From assembly GCA_963772845.1 (NCBI GenBank), contig CAVYYW010000023.1, positions 1 through 64,000 of the forward strand: a stretch of DNA of 64,000 bases. Reading direction: 5' to 3'. The translations under genes were made by a program, and so were the position numbers. The stretch comes from CAVYYW01 sp963772845. Its GTDB lineage: Bacteria > Bacillota > Bacilli > Bacillales > Sporolactobacillaceae. The notes beneath the pieces were generated by a model, which was given only the letters and a program-made list of their open reading frames with translations, did not search any database and was not told the origin of the DNA. Below are positions 42,997 to 51,754 of the stretch, piece after piece; position 1 is the first letter of the stretch, and each line of letters begins with the position of its first letter.

Positions 42997-44187
42997 TTAC
43001 CAAACAAACAGGCCGACAAACATGGCACTAAGGAGTGAAACGGCCATACCGCTCACTAAAAGCTTCCAGACATTTTTCCCAATGATACGGGATTTATCTT
43101 CACCCATAATCGAGCTGATTGCCCCGTATATCATGCCTACCGTACTGAAATTCGCAAACGATGTCAAAAAGGTTGTCGCCACGGCAACAGTATGAGGCGG
43201 CAGAGTGTGTATATGGTTTTTCAGATCCATCATTGCCACAAATTCGTTTGTAGCAAGCTTTATTCCCATGAGCTGTGCAACATACAGAGCATCATGACCG
43301 GACAAACCAAGAAGGTAAGCAAATGGGCTGAAAATTACTGCGAAAATCTTTTGAACCGTGAGTCCGTGAATGACGAAGCCCAAAAGACCGTTGGCGCATG
43401 CCGTTAGCGCGACATAACCGACAACCATTGCTAGAATGACGATGACCATTCGAATTCCGACAAGCATACTGTTCGAAATGGTTGAAAAGAAATCTTTTCG
43501 TTCTTCCTTGGAAGGAACATAGACAATATCCTCTTCTTTACTCACCTCGCTAGGATTCAGCACATTAGCAAACAGCAAGGCATTTAAACAGTTCAAAGGA
43601 ATCGCAGCAAAAATATATTGCCCGGGTACCATGGTTAGATAGGCCCCGATAATCGACCCGCTGATGCAGCTCATACTCATAATCCCGAACGTCAGAAGAC
43701 GGGTTTGGTTAACTTGTACCAACTGCTGGCGGATAACAGCCATCGCCTCTGTGTTACCAAGGAACATCATTTGCAGTGAATAGAAGCTTTCCAGCTTGGG
43801 CAGCCCGGAAACCTTGGAAATGACCCAGCCCAATTTATCAATGATCCACGTTAAAATTCCAAAGTAAGTCAGGATATCAAAGAAAACGATGATAAAGATA
43901 ATTGGCATTAAAGCACTAAAGAAGAAATCCACATTTGAATTTGCCATAACGGATGGAAACGCAAACGAAATTCCTTTATCTGCACAAGAGATCAGGAATG
44001 TAAAAAAAGAAGCGACTTTATTAATGATCCAAGTCCCTAATGAGGTTTTAAGCATAAACAACGTCATTAGCAGCTCCACAACCAGCAAACTGACAATAGG
44101 ACGCCACCTGATCTTTCTCTTATTAGGCGAACAAAGGAATACCAGACCTAGAACGACCAGCACCCCTAGAATATTCAAAAAAAACAT
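42997..44187 (-). CDS. nupG: CNT-family (NupC/NupG-like) nucleoside transporter
   Basis: 396 residues with the concentrative nucleoside transporter pattern. The N-terminal Nucleos_tra2_N part has two helices. A gate region has PIIFIIVFFDILTYFGILTW and LESFYSLQMMFLGNTEAMAV, and a core reads SIIGAYLTMVPGQYIFAAIP. The C-terminal domain has YLLGLSGHDALYVAQLMGIK and FLTSFANFSTVGMIYGAISS (family ...NFSS/T.GI..G). It imports nucleosides with H+ or Na+. A guanine-type riboswitch in the leader suggests a purine nucleoside substrate, as for B. subtilis NupG; the exact name is inferred. Confidence 0.85.
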   Translation of the reverse strand: MFFLNILGVLVVLGLVFLCSPNKRKIRWRPIVSLLVVELLMTLFMLKTSLGTWIINKVASFFTFLISCADKGISFAFPSVMANSNVDFFFSALMPIIFIIVFFDILTYFGILTWIIDKLGWVISKVSGLPKLESFYSLQMMFLGNTEAMAVIRQQLVQVNQTRLLTFGIMSMSCISGSIIGAYLTMVPGQYIFAAIPLNCLNALLFANVLNPSEVSKEEDIVYVPSKEERKDFFSTISNSMLVGIRMVIVILAMVVGYVALTACANGLLGFVIHGLTVQKIFAVIFSPFAYLLGLSGHDALYVAQLMGIKLATNEFVAMMDLKNHIHTLPPHTVAVATTFLTSFANFSTVGMIYGAISSIMGEDKSRIIGKNVWKLLVSGMAVSLLSAMFVGLFVW

Positions 44188-44344
44188 GCCAACAACTCCC
44201 TATAGATTCCCTGTACCGCTCACCCATTCACCCCCAGACACAGACTGAAGCATGAAGGAAAGAGCCACGGAAACCCTAAGCACCGGATTTAAAATCCACG
44301 GCTAAGGAAATAGTTTGCATGTGATTCTTCACATTTATTCACAC

Positions 44345-44416
44345 TTCCCTGTAGTCCGGCAATTATGGCTGCCAGGTAGAAACTATCAGACCATTCCACT
44401 GATATTATACAAGGAT
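44345..44416 (-). promoter_or_regulatory. Purine (guanine-type) riboswitch aptamer
   Basis: On the minus strand: P1 CCTTGTA pairs with TACAGGG; P2 ATCAG/CTGAT; core AGTTTCTACC; P3 CTGGCA/TGCCGG; then GGACTACAG. The base that discriminates guanine (C) from adenine (U) is C here. The layout matches the xpt-type aptamer throughout. It lies about 160 bases before the transporter ATG, so guanine or hypoxanthine should reduce its expression. A GC-rich helix CCTTAGC...GCTTAGG further down (about 44275-44306) may be the expression platform. Confidence 0.9.
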
Positions 44417-44434
44417 CAATTTTAAGACTTGGTC

Positions 44435-44463
44435 ATTTTATAACACCACAAAATAAAAGACAA
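44435..44463 (-). promoter_or_regulatory. Sigma-A promoter of the riboswitch-controlled transporter
   Basis: TTGTCT (44463-44458), 17 bases, TAAAAT (44440-44435) on the minus strand, about 20 bases before aptamer P1. Confidence 0.65.
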
Positions 44464-44549
44464 TATCTTTGAGAGAAGTTGAAATCATTTTATAAATAAT
44501 AATAATTTGAAGATTATAGAGAGGATTTTATTAACAGCAATGCCCATTA

Positions 44550-45206
44550 ACAAGGGGGGGGAGTTGAAAGGTTACGTGGACTTGAGAGGAGAAGACTATT
44601 ATTAAAGCTAATAAAAGGCTTCCTGCGGGCACTGAAAAAACTTTTACTAAAGCAGGAGATATAAATTTGGGTGTTGACTTCCGCTGCAGATACTCGCTTT
44701 CCGTGGGCAAACCTGAACTTGAATACCCTCTTTAAGACCACACCGCACGAAGAAAATAATGCGGTTGCAATCCATTGAAAGCGGAAATACCCTCGCTTTC
44801 CACGGGCACGGCCTCAGCTAACTTTGGTTTGGGCTCTTTGTTTACCAAAGTTGATCTTCGGACACGTGCTGTTTCCGTAGGACTTGAATTTACATCTTTG
44901 AATCCACCTCGCACGATGAAAATGCAAAGCATTTTCGAGGAGTCTCAGGTATTTCTAGCTTTCAATTCTGGGCATGCGCATTTTCGAGGAGTCTTGGATA
45001 TTTCTAGCTTTCACCTCTGAGCATGCGCACTTTCGAGGAGTCCGTGCCTTCTTCTCCAAAATGGGGGCTTGAGTCACCATAACACGAAAAGCAGAATAAT
45101 TGACATGGACTATAGATTAATCTCTCATTAGATGACGCAAATCTGGAGGGCATCGGTTTGGGGTTCATCGATCCTGCTGAGGGTTAAGGAGCGACGAAAG
45201 CGAGCG
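44550..45206. repeat. Intergenic dispersed-repeat region, left copy
   Basis: No credible gene. It contains CTTTCCACGGGCACGGCC (about 44796-44813) and CAGCTAACTTTGG, then ATCTTCGGACACGTGCTGTT. It also has three copies of a TTTCGAGGAGTC/ATTTCTAGCTTTCA/GGGCATGCGCA block (44930-45040). The same pieces occur inverted at 47560-48060. Confidence 0.75.
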
Positions 45207-45208
45207 CT

Positions 45209-45232
45209 AAAAAGACAGACACAAGGTCTGCC
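45209..45232 (-). terminator. Terminator of dgkB
   Basis: GGCAGAC / GTCTGTC with 5-base loop then TTTTT on the minus strand, directly after the stop codon. Confidence 0.8.
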
Positions 45233-46168
45233 TTAAACAGTGGTCATGCCTTTTTCAAGCAGTGCTTTCTGGTCTAGCGCTGTTTTCTCAGGGACGATCA
45301 ACTGGAGATGCTGGTAGAGATTCACCAGTGTGCCGGGCAAATCGCCGCCGTACTCTCCATCGATATTCAACTGCATTTTTTCCTTCGTGGAGACTTTAAC
45401 ACGGCTTGCTTTAGTATAAATGATTTTCGGATCGGTAAGGTGTTCACCTCTAAGTGCTAGGCTCGCAACCCTGATAAACTCAGCCAAGTTCATTTTTTTC
45501 AAAATGAGCATGTCGAACATCCCGTCGCTCATGGATGCTGCAGGCGCCAGTTTCTCAAAACCGCCAACCGAATTTGTATTGGAAACGAGAAACAACATAA
45601 TGTCCTCTTCAATCAGCTTTCCGTCATATTCAATCCTGACGTGAGTAGGCCGAAGTGACGGCAGCATTTCAATCCCTTTTAAGTAATAAGCAAGCTGACC
45701 AAGCATCGTCTTCAGACGGCTCGGCACATCATACGTTAGCTCAGTGAGCTTTCCACCGCCAGCAATGTTAATAAAATAATTGTCATTCGCTTTACCGACG
45801 TCAAGCGGCATTTCAATCCCATCACAGATCACATCGCATGCCTTAACGATTGTCTTTGGCATACTGATTGCTCTGGCAAAGTCGTTTGTAGTGCCCATCG
45901 GCAGGATCGCAAGCTTCGGGCGAAAAGGCTGTTCAGCCATGCCATTCACGACCTCGTTAATTGTTCCATCGCCTCCTGCAGCAATGACAAGATCAAACTT
46001 TCGCTCCACCGCCATTCTCGCTGCCAAAGTGGCGTCTCCTTCACCAGTCGTGGCATGTGTGGATGCCTCGTATCCTGCTCTTTCCAGACGAGTCAGGATG
46101 TAAGGGATGCTTTTCTTGATCAGTTCCCTGCCTGATGTCGGATTATATATCAGTCGTGCACGCTTCAT
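45233..46168 (-). CDS. dgkB: Diacylglycerol kinase DgkB
   Basis: 311 residues of the soluble DAGK_cat family. Nucleotide-binding motif LVIAAGGDGTINEVVNGMAE, then ILPMGTTNDFARAI and a C-terminal beta-sandwich (FLVSNTNSVGGFEKLAPAAS, DGMFDMLILK). It phosphorylates diacylglycerol to phosphatidic acid, recycling lipid released during lipoteichoic acid synthesis. Start ATG 46168 follows GGGTGAT. It lies near gatCAB and rlmCD, as yerQ/dgkB does in B. subtilis. Confidence 0.93.
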   Translation of the reverse strand: MKRARLIYNPTSGRELIKKSIPYILTRLERAGYEASTHATTGEGDATLAARMAVERKFDLVIAAGGDGTINEVVNGMAEQPFRPKLAILPMGTTNDFARAISMPKTIVKACDVICDGIEMPLDVGKANDNYFINIAGGGKLTELTYDVPSRLKTMLGQLAYYLKGIEMLPSLRPTHVRIEYDGKLIEEDIMLFLVSNTNSVGGFEKLAPAASMSDGMFDMLILKKMNLAEFIRVASLALRGEHLTDPKIIYTKASRVKVSTKEKMQLNIDGEYGGDLPGTLVNLYQHLQLIVPEKTALDQKALLEKGMTTV

Positions 46169-46210
46169 TTATTCATCACCCGTTCTTCGTAAACACTTTG
46201 CAATTCGGCT

Positions 46211-46233
46211 GCCTGTGCTACTGAAGCACAGGC
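46211..46233. other. Perfect hairpin upstream of dgkB
   Basis: GCCTGTGCT / AGCACAGGC, 9 pairs with a 5-base loop, about 45 bases before the dgkB ATG. No T-run follows toward dgkB, so it may stabilise or regulate the leader. Confidence 0.5.
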
Positions 46234-46250
46234 CATTTTCGTTCATAATA

Positions 46251-46274
46251 GAAAAGAGGCCTCCCGCGGAGACC
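46251..46274 (-). terminator. Terminator of the radical SAM gene
   Basis: GGTCTCC-GCG-GGAGGCC (one G-T pair) then TCTTTTC on the minus strand. Confidence 0.75.
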
Positions 46275-46367
46275 ATTTCTGTCCACCTTTATTATATGTT
46301 ATTCGCTTAAATAAATCAAAATGCAAGACACGTTTTATTGTCAAAAACTTTCATTTCCATCTAATAT

Positions 46368-47186
46368 TTACGGTAAAAAACCTTCCTGACTGACAAAAAG
46401 CTGGTCCTTCTTAAAGTGGTGGTTAAAATCATGAAGCACGTCACCAATCGTTGTCTTATCAAACCAGTCTTCATAGCCCATTTCTTCAAGCTCTCGGTCC
46501 ATACCAAGCTGTTTGCTGCGCTTTCCGCCACTGCCGTCTCCCATGAAAAAATCATCGATGACGAGACGCTTCACCTTTTCACTTAATCGTTTAGGAAAAT
46601 CTTTTGAAAAAGGGAGCACTGGGGATATTGCCACTTGGACTTCCAGCCCAGCATCCACGAGTTCATCGATCGCCTTTAACCGGCGGGAGATCGGCGGAGC
46701 CGCTGGTGTGAGCGCTTTTCTCACCTCTTCAAGATCCGTTTCGACCGTCATGCTGATCCGAACCCGGTTCCCTAGCTTTTTCAGAAGGTCAATGTCCCTC
46801 GTGACAAGCGGGCTGCGTGTCTGAACCAGCAGAAAGTCAGGCGGCTCTTCTGCCATTACCTCGAGCAACGAGCGTGTGATGTTTTGCTTATGTTCAATCG
46901 GCTGATAGGGGTCTGTGCTTGAAGCCATGAAAATCGTAACCGGTCCTTTTTTCTTCGCTTTTACGAGCTCTTTATGAAAAGCTTCTTTACTGCTTTTTTT
47001 GATATCGACCCACTCGCCCCACTCACCGCCGTGAAACAACGCCACAGGAAGTTTCTGGACATAGCAATAATGACAGCCGAAAACACAGCCGACATAGGGG
47101 TTCAGAGTATGGCTATATCCCTTTAAATAACCGCTTGCCGGAGTGAGCCACTGTTTGGGTGTCCGTTCCTTGATGGTTTTTTTCAT
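46368..47186 (-). CDS. Radical SAM protein, SplB-like (Rv2578c-type)
   Basis: 272 residues with the CxxxCxxC cluster in NPYVGCVFGCHYCYVQKLPV (about residues 31-50). SAM-binding strands follow: GPVTIFMASSTDPYQPIEHK and FLLVQTRSPLVTRDI, then VRISMTVETDLEEVRKALTP. This is the family annotated 'spore photoproduct lyase-like/SPL family radical SAM'. It lacks the substrate-side Cys arrangement that I would need to call SplB. ATG 47186 follows GGAGGC. It is flanked by inverted dispersed repeats and a tandem array. Confidence 0.85.
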   Translation of the reverse strand: MKKTIKERTPKQWLTPASGYLKGYSHTLNPYVGCVFGCHYCYVQKLPVALFHGGEWGEWVDIKKSSKEAFHKELVKAKKKGPVTIFMASSTDPYQPIEHKQNITRSLLEVMAEEPPDFLLVQTRSPLVTRDIDLLKKLGNRVRISMTVETDLEEVRKALTPAAPPISRRLKAIDELVDAGLEVQVAISPVLPFSKDFPKRLSEKVKRLVIDDFFMGDGSGGKRSKQLGMDRELEEMGYEDWFDKTTIGDVLHDFNHHFKKDQLFVSQEGFLP

Positions 47187-47258
47187 GTGTGCCGCCTCCG
47201 TTTAGAAAGTATTCCAGCTCCATTTTATCAGTTTTTGACAAAAGGATGGTCCCAAAAG

Positions 47259-47525
47259 CCTCGTTTACGACTATCCTTTCCACTTTTTGACGCTCAAATG
47301 TCCCTAAGCACCTCGTTTACGGCCATCCTTTCCACTTTTCAGCGTTCAAATGGCCCTAAGCACCTCGTTTACGGCCATCCTTTCCACTTTTCGGCGCTTC
47401 AAATGTCCCTAAGTACCTCGTTTACGGCCATCCTTTCCACTTTTCAGCGTTCAAATGGCCCTAAGCACCTCGTTTACGGCCATCCTTTCCACTTTTCGGC
47501 GCTCAAATGGCCCTAAGCACCTCGT
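47259..47525. repeat. Tandem array of six units, period 52-53 bases
   Basis: CCTCGTTTACG recurs at 47259, 47311, 47363, 47416, 47468 and (partial) 47520. Units read CTAAGCACCTCGTTTACGGCC then ATCCTTTCCACTTTTC and GCGCTCAAATGGCC. ATGGCC and GGCCAT form a 6-base inverted repeat around the core of most units. The array begins about 70 bases upstream of the radical SAM start. Confidence 0.9.
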
Positions 47526-47559
47526 TTTATTAGAAGTTGATTTTGAGCCGTCTTAAGAT

Positions 47560-48180
47560 TGGAGTAGAGGACACGAGACGCCTCGAAAGTGCGCATGCCC
47601 AAAGGTGAAAGCTAGAAATATTCAAGACTTCTCGAAAAATGGAAATACTCAAAATTTCAGCGGGTGGCAACTGAAAAAGTTTTTGATGAGAAAAAATCTG
47701 CCGCCATGTTGCTTCTTCTAGTAATGCTTCGAAGCGGGATTCCTCGTCGCAACTCGAAGTCATTCGAGATGTGATGCTAGTTCCTGCGGGAATAGCGAAA
47801 GTCTGATGAAAAAGTCCACTTAGAGGTTTCCCACGTTCACTCGGCTGTCCTGCTGAAAAATTTGAGATGCTACGTGCTCCACTGATGGCTGATGAAAATC
47901 TATAGGGCTTCTAAAAGGCACCATCTGAAAAGAAACACGTTGATTGAAGCGGCTGGCGCGAGACTCCTACGGAAATAGCACGCGTCCGAAGATCCACTTT
48001 GGCGCACAAAAGATCCATGCCAAAGTTAGCTGAGGCCGTGCCCGTGGAAAGCAAGCAGCCTAGAGCGGAAATCAACAACCATTTTTACATCGTATGACTT
48101 TTTAAACGGTATATAGAAAACAATGGTGATTTAACCTTCGTAAATCACTCCCACGCCAAAGAATGACACTAATTTTTTAA
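47560..48180. repeat. Intergenic dispersed-repeat region, right copy (inverted)
   Basis: No credible gene. CCAAAGTTAGCTGAGGCCGT then GCCCGTGGAAAGC (48019-48051) and AGCACGCGTCCGAAGATCC (47979-47997) are the reverse complements of the left copy near 44796-44880. GTGCGCATGCCC...GAAAGCTAGAAATATTC (47590-47623) mirrors 44945-45040. Confidence 0.75.
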
Positions 48181-48223
48181 AAAAAGAGGGCTCTCAAAAG
48201 TGATAACCTTTGAGACACCCTCT
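48181..48223 (-). terminator. Terminator of gatCAB
   Basis: GAGGGTGTCTCAAA pairs with TTTGAGAGCCCTC (one bulge) on the minus strand, followed by a run of T. Confidence 0.85.
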
Positions 48224-48228
48224 TCCAT

Positions 48229-49662
48229 TTATTCTACTTTCTCAATCTCTTCAAGAATAATCTTATTAACCATCGGCGGGTTTGCTTTGCCTTTGGAAGC
48301 TTTCATGACCTGGCCGACGAGGAAGCCGAGGGCGCGGTCTTTGCCGTTTTTATAATCGATCATTGATTGCTTGTGCTCATCAAGAATCGGCTGCATGATC
48401 GCACGCAGCTCGCCTTCATCAGAGATTTGTACAAGACCTTTTTCTTTAACGATCGCTTCCGGGTCGCCGCCTTTTTCGATCATTTCTTTAAAGACCTTTT
48501 TGGCGATCTTGGATGATATCGTCCCTTTTTCGATCAGCTCAATCATTTTGGCGAGTCCTTCAGCAGTCAGCGGCACATCGCTAATTTCTTTATTAACATT
48601 ATTTAAATGCGCAGATACTTCGCCCATCAGCCAGTTGGAAGCAGCTTTCGGATCAGCACCTTGTGCAATCATTTCTTCGAAGAAATCAGACATGGATTTT
48701 GACTGTGTCAGAACCATCGCATCATATGACGGCAGGTTCAGCTTAGTCACATAACGCTCACGGCGGGCATCAGGCAATTCAGGAATATCCTTCTTCACCT
48801 TGTCCATCCACGCCTGGTCAATGCTCAGCTTCACAAGGTCAGGTTCAGGGAAGTAGCGATAGTCGTCAGAGCCTTCTTTAACACGCATCAGGATCGTCTT
48901 TTTGGTAGATTCATCATAACGGCGGGTTTCCTGATCAATGATGCCTCCAGAGAGCAATTCACGCTCTTGGCGCACTTGTTCAAACTCAAGACCTTTTTGA
49001 ACAAACGTAAAGGAGTTCAGGTTCTTCAGTTCTGTTTTAGTACCGAACTGCTCACGCCCATAAGGACGAAGCGAGAGGTTGGCATCACAGCGAAGGGAGC
49101 CTTCTTCCATTTTACAGTCGGAAACACCTGTATACTGCATGATGGCCTTCAGCTTTTCAAGATAAGCGTAAGCTTCTTCCGGTGTGCGGATATCCGGCTC
49201 TGAAACGATTTCGATCAGCGGTGTGCCGACACGGTTGAAGTCAACAAGCGAATGGCTGCCGTCGCCATGCTGAAGTTTTCCAGCATCTTCTTCAATATGA
49301 AGACGTGTAATGCCGATCCGTTTCTTTTCCCCGTTCACTTCAATTTCGATATGGCCATTTTCGCCGATCGGTTTATCAAACTGTGAAATCTGATAGGCCT
49401 TCGGATTGTCCGGATAGAAATAGTTCTTCCGGTCAAATTTCGTATCTGTCGCAATCTCGCAGTTCAATGCCATCGCAGCACGCATCGCAAATTCAACCGC
49501 TTGATGATTGAGAACCGGCAGAACACCCGGGTGTCCGAGACAGATCGGACAAGTATGTGTATTCGGCGGTGCGCCAAATTCCGTGGAACAGCCGCAGAAG
49601 ATTTTCGTATTTGTTTTCAGCTCAACGTGAACTTCAAGTCCAATAATGGTTTCTAAATTCAT
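48229..49662 (-). CDS. gatB: Asp-tRNA(Asn)/Glu-tRNA(Gln) amidotransferase subunit GatB
   Basis: 477 residues. N-terminal METIIGLEVHVEL signature, zinc site CGCSTEFGAPPNTHTCPICL, kinase-like cradle with YFYPDNPKAYQISQFDKPIG, and C-terminal helical YqeY-like tail. It activates misacylated Glu- or Asp-tRNA by phosphorylation, for amidation with ammonia from GatA. Its ATG shares one base with the gatA stop (TGATG), so the two are translationally coupled. Confidence 0.97.
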   Translation of the reverse strand: MNLETIIGLEVHVELKTNTKIFCGCSTEFGAPPNTHTCPICLGHPGVLPVLNHQAVEFAMRAAMALNCEIATDTKFDRKNYFYPDNPKAYQISQFDKPIGENGHIEIEVNGEKKRIGITRLHIEEDAGKLQHGDGSHSLVDFNRVGTPLIEIVSEPDIRTPEEAYAYLEKLKAIMQYTGVSDCKMEEGSLRCDANLSLRPYGREQFGTKTELKNLNSFTFVQKGLEFEQVRQERELLSGGIIDQETRRYDESTKKTILMRVKEGSDDYRYFPEPDLVKLSIDQAWMDKVKKDIPELPDARRERYVTKLNLPSYDAMVLTQSKSMSDFFEEMIAQGADPKAASNWLMGEVSAHLNNVNKEISDVPLTAEGLAKMIELIEKGTISSKIAKKVFKEMIEKGGDPEAIVKEKGLVQISDEGELRAIMQPILDEHKQSMIDYKNGKDRALGFLVGQVMKASKGKANPPMVNKIILEEIEKVE

Positions 49663-51119
49663 CAGTTGTTCACCCCTTTAAGGACGGGCTTTAATTTCAG
49701 ATCAGCCGCCTGTTCAAACGCATGCGCGGTCCGGTAAACGGTGCCTTCATCAAAGGCTTTGCCAATCACCTGGAGACCAACCGGAAGACCGTCAGCAAGG
49801 CCACATGGGACGCTGATTGCCGGGTTGCCAGCGAGATTAACAGGAATGGTCAGGATGTCATTCGCATACATAGTCAGCGGGTCATCAATCTTTTCACCGA
49901 TTTTAAAAGCTGGTGTTGGTGTTGTCGGACCCACGATCACGTCATAGTTTTCAAACACTTTTTCAAAATCCTGCTTGATTAATGTCCGTGCTTGCTGAGC
50001 TTTCTTGTAATAGGCATCATAGTAGCCTGAGCTCAAGGCAAACGTGCCGAGCATAATCCGGCGCTTCACTTCATCACCAAAGCCTTGACTGCGGGATTTC
50101 TTGTACATATCAACCAGGTTATCCGCTTCCGCACGAACGCCGTAACGAACACCGTCAAAACGAGCTAGATTGGCAGACGCTTCAGATGAGGCAAGCAAAT
50201 AATACGTCGCGACCGCATACTTCGAGTGAGGCAGAGAAACCTCTTCCCAGGTTGCGCCGAGGCTTTCCAGCTGCTTTAAGGCTTTCTGAACCTGTTCCTT
50301 AACACCTGGATGCACGCCTTCACCCATGTATTCCTTTGGTACAGCGATTTTAAGACCCTTCACATCGCCTGTTAAAAAGCGAGTGAAGTCAGGCACATCA
50401 ACGTTCGCTGAGGTTGAATCGTAATTATCATGTCCGGAAATCGTGTTCATGACATGGGCATTGTCTTCCACAGAACGCGTCAACGGACCGATCTGATCAA
50501 GAGAGGATGCAAATGCGACAAGACCAAACCGGGAAACACGGCCATAAGTTGGTTTCATGCCAACAACACCGCAGAAGGCGGCTGGCTGACGGATCGAACC
50601 GCCTGTATCGGAACCTAGCGAGAACAGCACTTCACCTGCAGCTACGGATGCTGCAGACCCGCCGCTTGAACCACCTGGTACACGGTCAAGATCCCAAGGA
50701 TTGCGTGTCTTCTGGAAGCCTGAGTTTTCAGTGGAGGAACCCATTGCGAATTCATCCATGTTCAGTTTCCCGACGATAATACCATTCTGGTCGCTGATTT
50801 TATTGACGACCGTTGCATTATGCAAAGGCTCAAAGTTGGCAAGCAATTGACTGGAGCATGTTGTTCTGAGACCTTTTGTTACAATGTTATCCTTCATGCC
50901 AATAGGAAGCCCGAAAAGGCTCGCATCCGACGCACCTTGCTCATCAAGCTTTGCTGCTTTTGCCATCGCATTTTCTTCATCAAGCGTGACGAAGGCTTGG
51001 ATGTCTTCATCAACCGCTTTGATTTGTTCATAGGAAGCGGAGACAAGCTCTGAAGGCTTAATTTCTTTTTTATGTAGCTGATCTTTTAAATGGACGAGTC
51101 CTTGATCAAATAATGACAT
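49662..51119 (-). CDS. gatA: Amidotransferase subunit GatA
   Basis: 485 residues of the amidase-signature family: catalytic Lys in GLPIGMKDNIVTKG, the glycine/serine block PGGSSGGSAASVAAG, and nucleophile Ser in GSDTGGSIRQPAAFCG. It hydrolyses glutamine and channels ammonia to GatB. AGGAGG lies before the ATG. It ends in TGA, which shows TGA is a stop codon in this genome. Confidence 0.97.
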   Translation of the reverse strand: MSLFDQGLVHLKDQLHKKEIKPSELVSASYEQIKAVDEDIQAFVTLDEENAMAKAAKLDEQGASDASLFGLPIGMKDNIVTKGLRTTCSSQLLANFEPLHNATVVNKISDQNGIIVGKLNMDEFAMGSSTENSGFQKTRNPWDLDRVPGGSSGGSAASVAAGEVLFSLGSDTGGSIRQPAAFCGVVGMKPTYGRVSRFGLVAFASSLDQIGPLTRSVEDNAHVMNTISGHDNYDSTSANVDVPDFTRFLTGDVKGLKIAVPKEYMGEGVHPGVKEQVQKALKQLESLGATWEEVSLPHSKYAVATYYLLASSEASANLARFDGVRYGVRAEADNLVDMYKKSRSQGFGDEVKRRIMLGTFALSSGYYDAYYKKAQQARTLIKQDFEKVFENYDVIVGPTTPTPAFKIGEKIDDPLTMYANDILTIPVNLAGNPAISVPCGLADGLPVGLQVIGKAFDEGTVYRTAHAFEQAADLKLKPVLKGVNN

Positions 51120-51133
51120 CTTCGTTTTCCTCC

Positions 51134-51439
51134 TTAGGCTTGGTTCTCTTGTTCAAGAACAGCGGGAACTCTCACTTGCCCGTTCTGCTGATCTGGTGCG
51201 TTCTTAAGGGCGTCTTCACGGCTGAGTGATTCGCGCACCTCATCTTCTCTTAGGACATTAGACATCTCAAGGACGTGCGTGGTCGGCTCAACGCCTTCCG
51301 TATCAAGCTCGTTCAGTTGCTCCGCAAAATCAATAATCTTGTCCAGCTGGGCGGTATATGTTTCTATTTCCTGTTCATTTAATGAAAGCCTTGCAAGGTG
51401 AGCCACGTGCTCAACCTGATCTTTTGTAATTCGACTCAT
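51134..51439 (-). CDS. gatC: Amidotransferase subunit GatC
   Basis: 101 residues starting MSRITKDQVEHVAHLARLSL, the family's N-terminus; GGAGGTGA lies upstream, and the longer frame from 51466 has no SD. GatC wraps between GatA and GatB and stabilises the complex. 14 bases from gatA. Confidence 0.96.
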   Translation of the reverse strand: MSRITKDQVEHVAHLARLSLNEQEIETYTAQLDKIIDFAEQLNELDTEGVEPTTHVLEMSNVLREDEVRESLSREDALKNAPDQQNGQVRVPAVLEQENQA

Positions 51440-51680
51440 TCTCTTCACCTCCGAAGATTCATGCATACAATGCTTTTATCATATCAAAATTCCTATCAGT
51501 CAGGCAACAAAGGGCTCATTGTTTTCTTAAGTCTGCCCTTTATTTCAATACAGCAGTATATGTATGGCACCGATTTTTCGGATTTCATGCTTAAAAGTCC
51601 GAATTCAAGCGCGAACCTTTATTTTATCCTTTTTTTATAAACTGTAAAATGAAGCGTGGCTGAGTTTTTGAGCAAAGTTA

Positions 51681-51713
51681 AAGGGAACTTCCAAATAAGA
51701 AAGTTCCCTTGTT
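51681..51713. terminator. Hairpin terminator between gatC and the nucleotidyltransferase gene
   Basis: AAGGGAACTT / AAGTTCCCTT perfect 10-base stem, 10-base loop, followed by TTGTTTT on the plus strand and TTTAACTTT on the minus strand. Confidence 0.7.
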
Positions 51714-51754
51714 TTATAAAAGCTCCAACTACCTAAGCTCATGTGTTTTGATAA

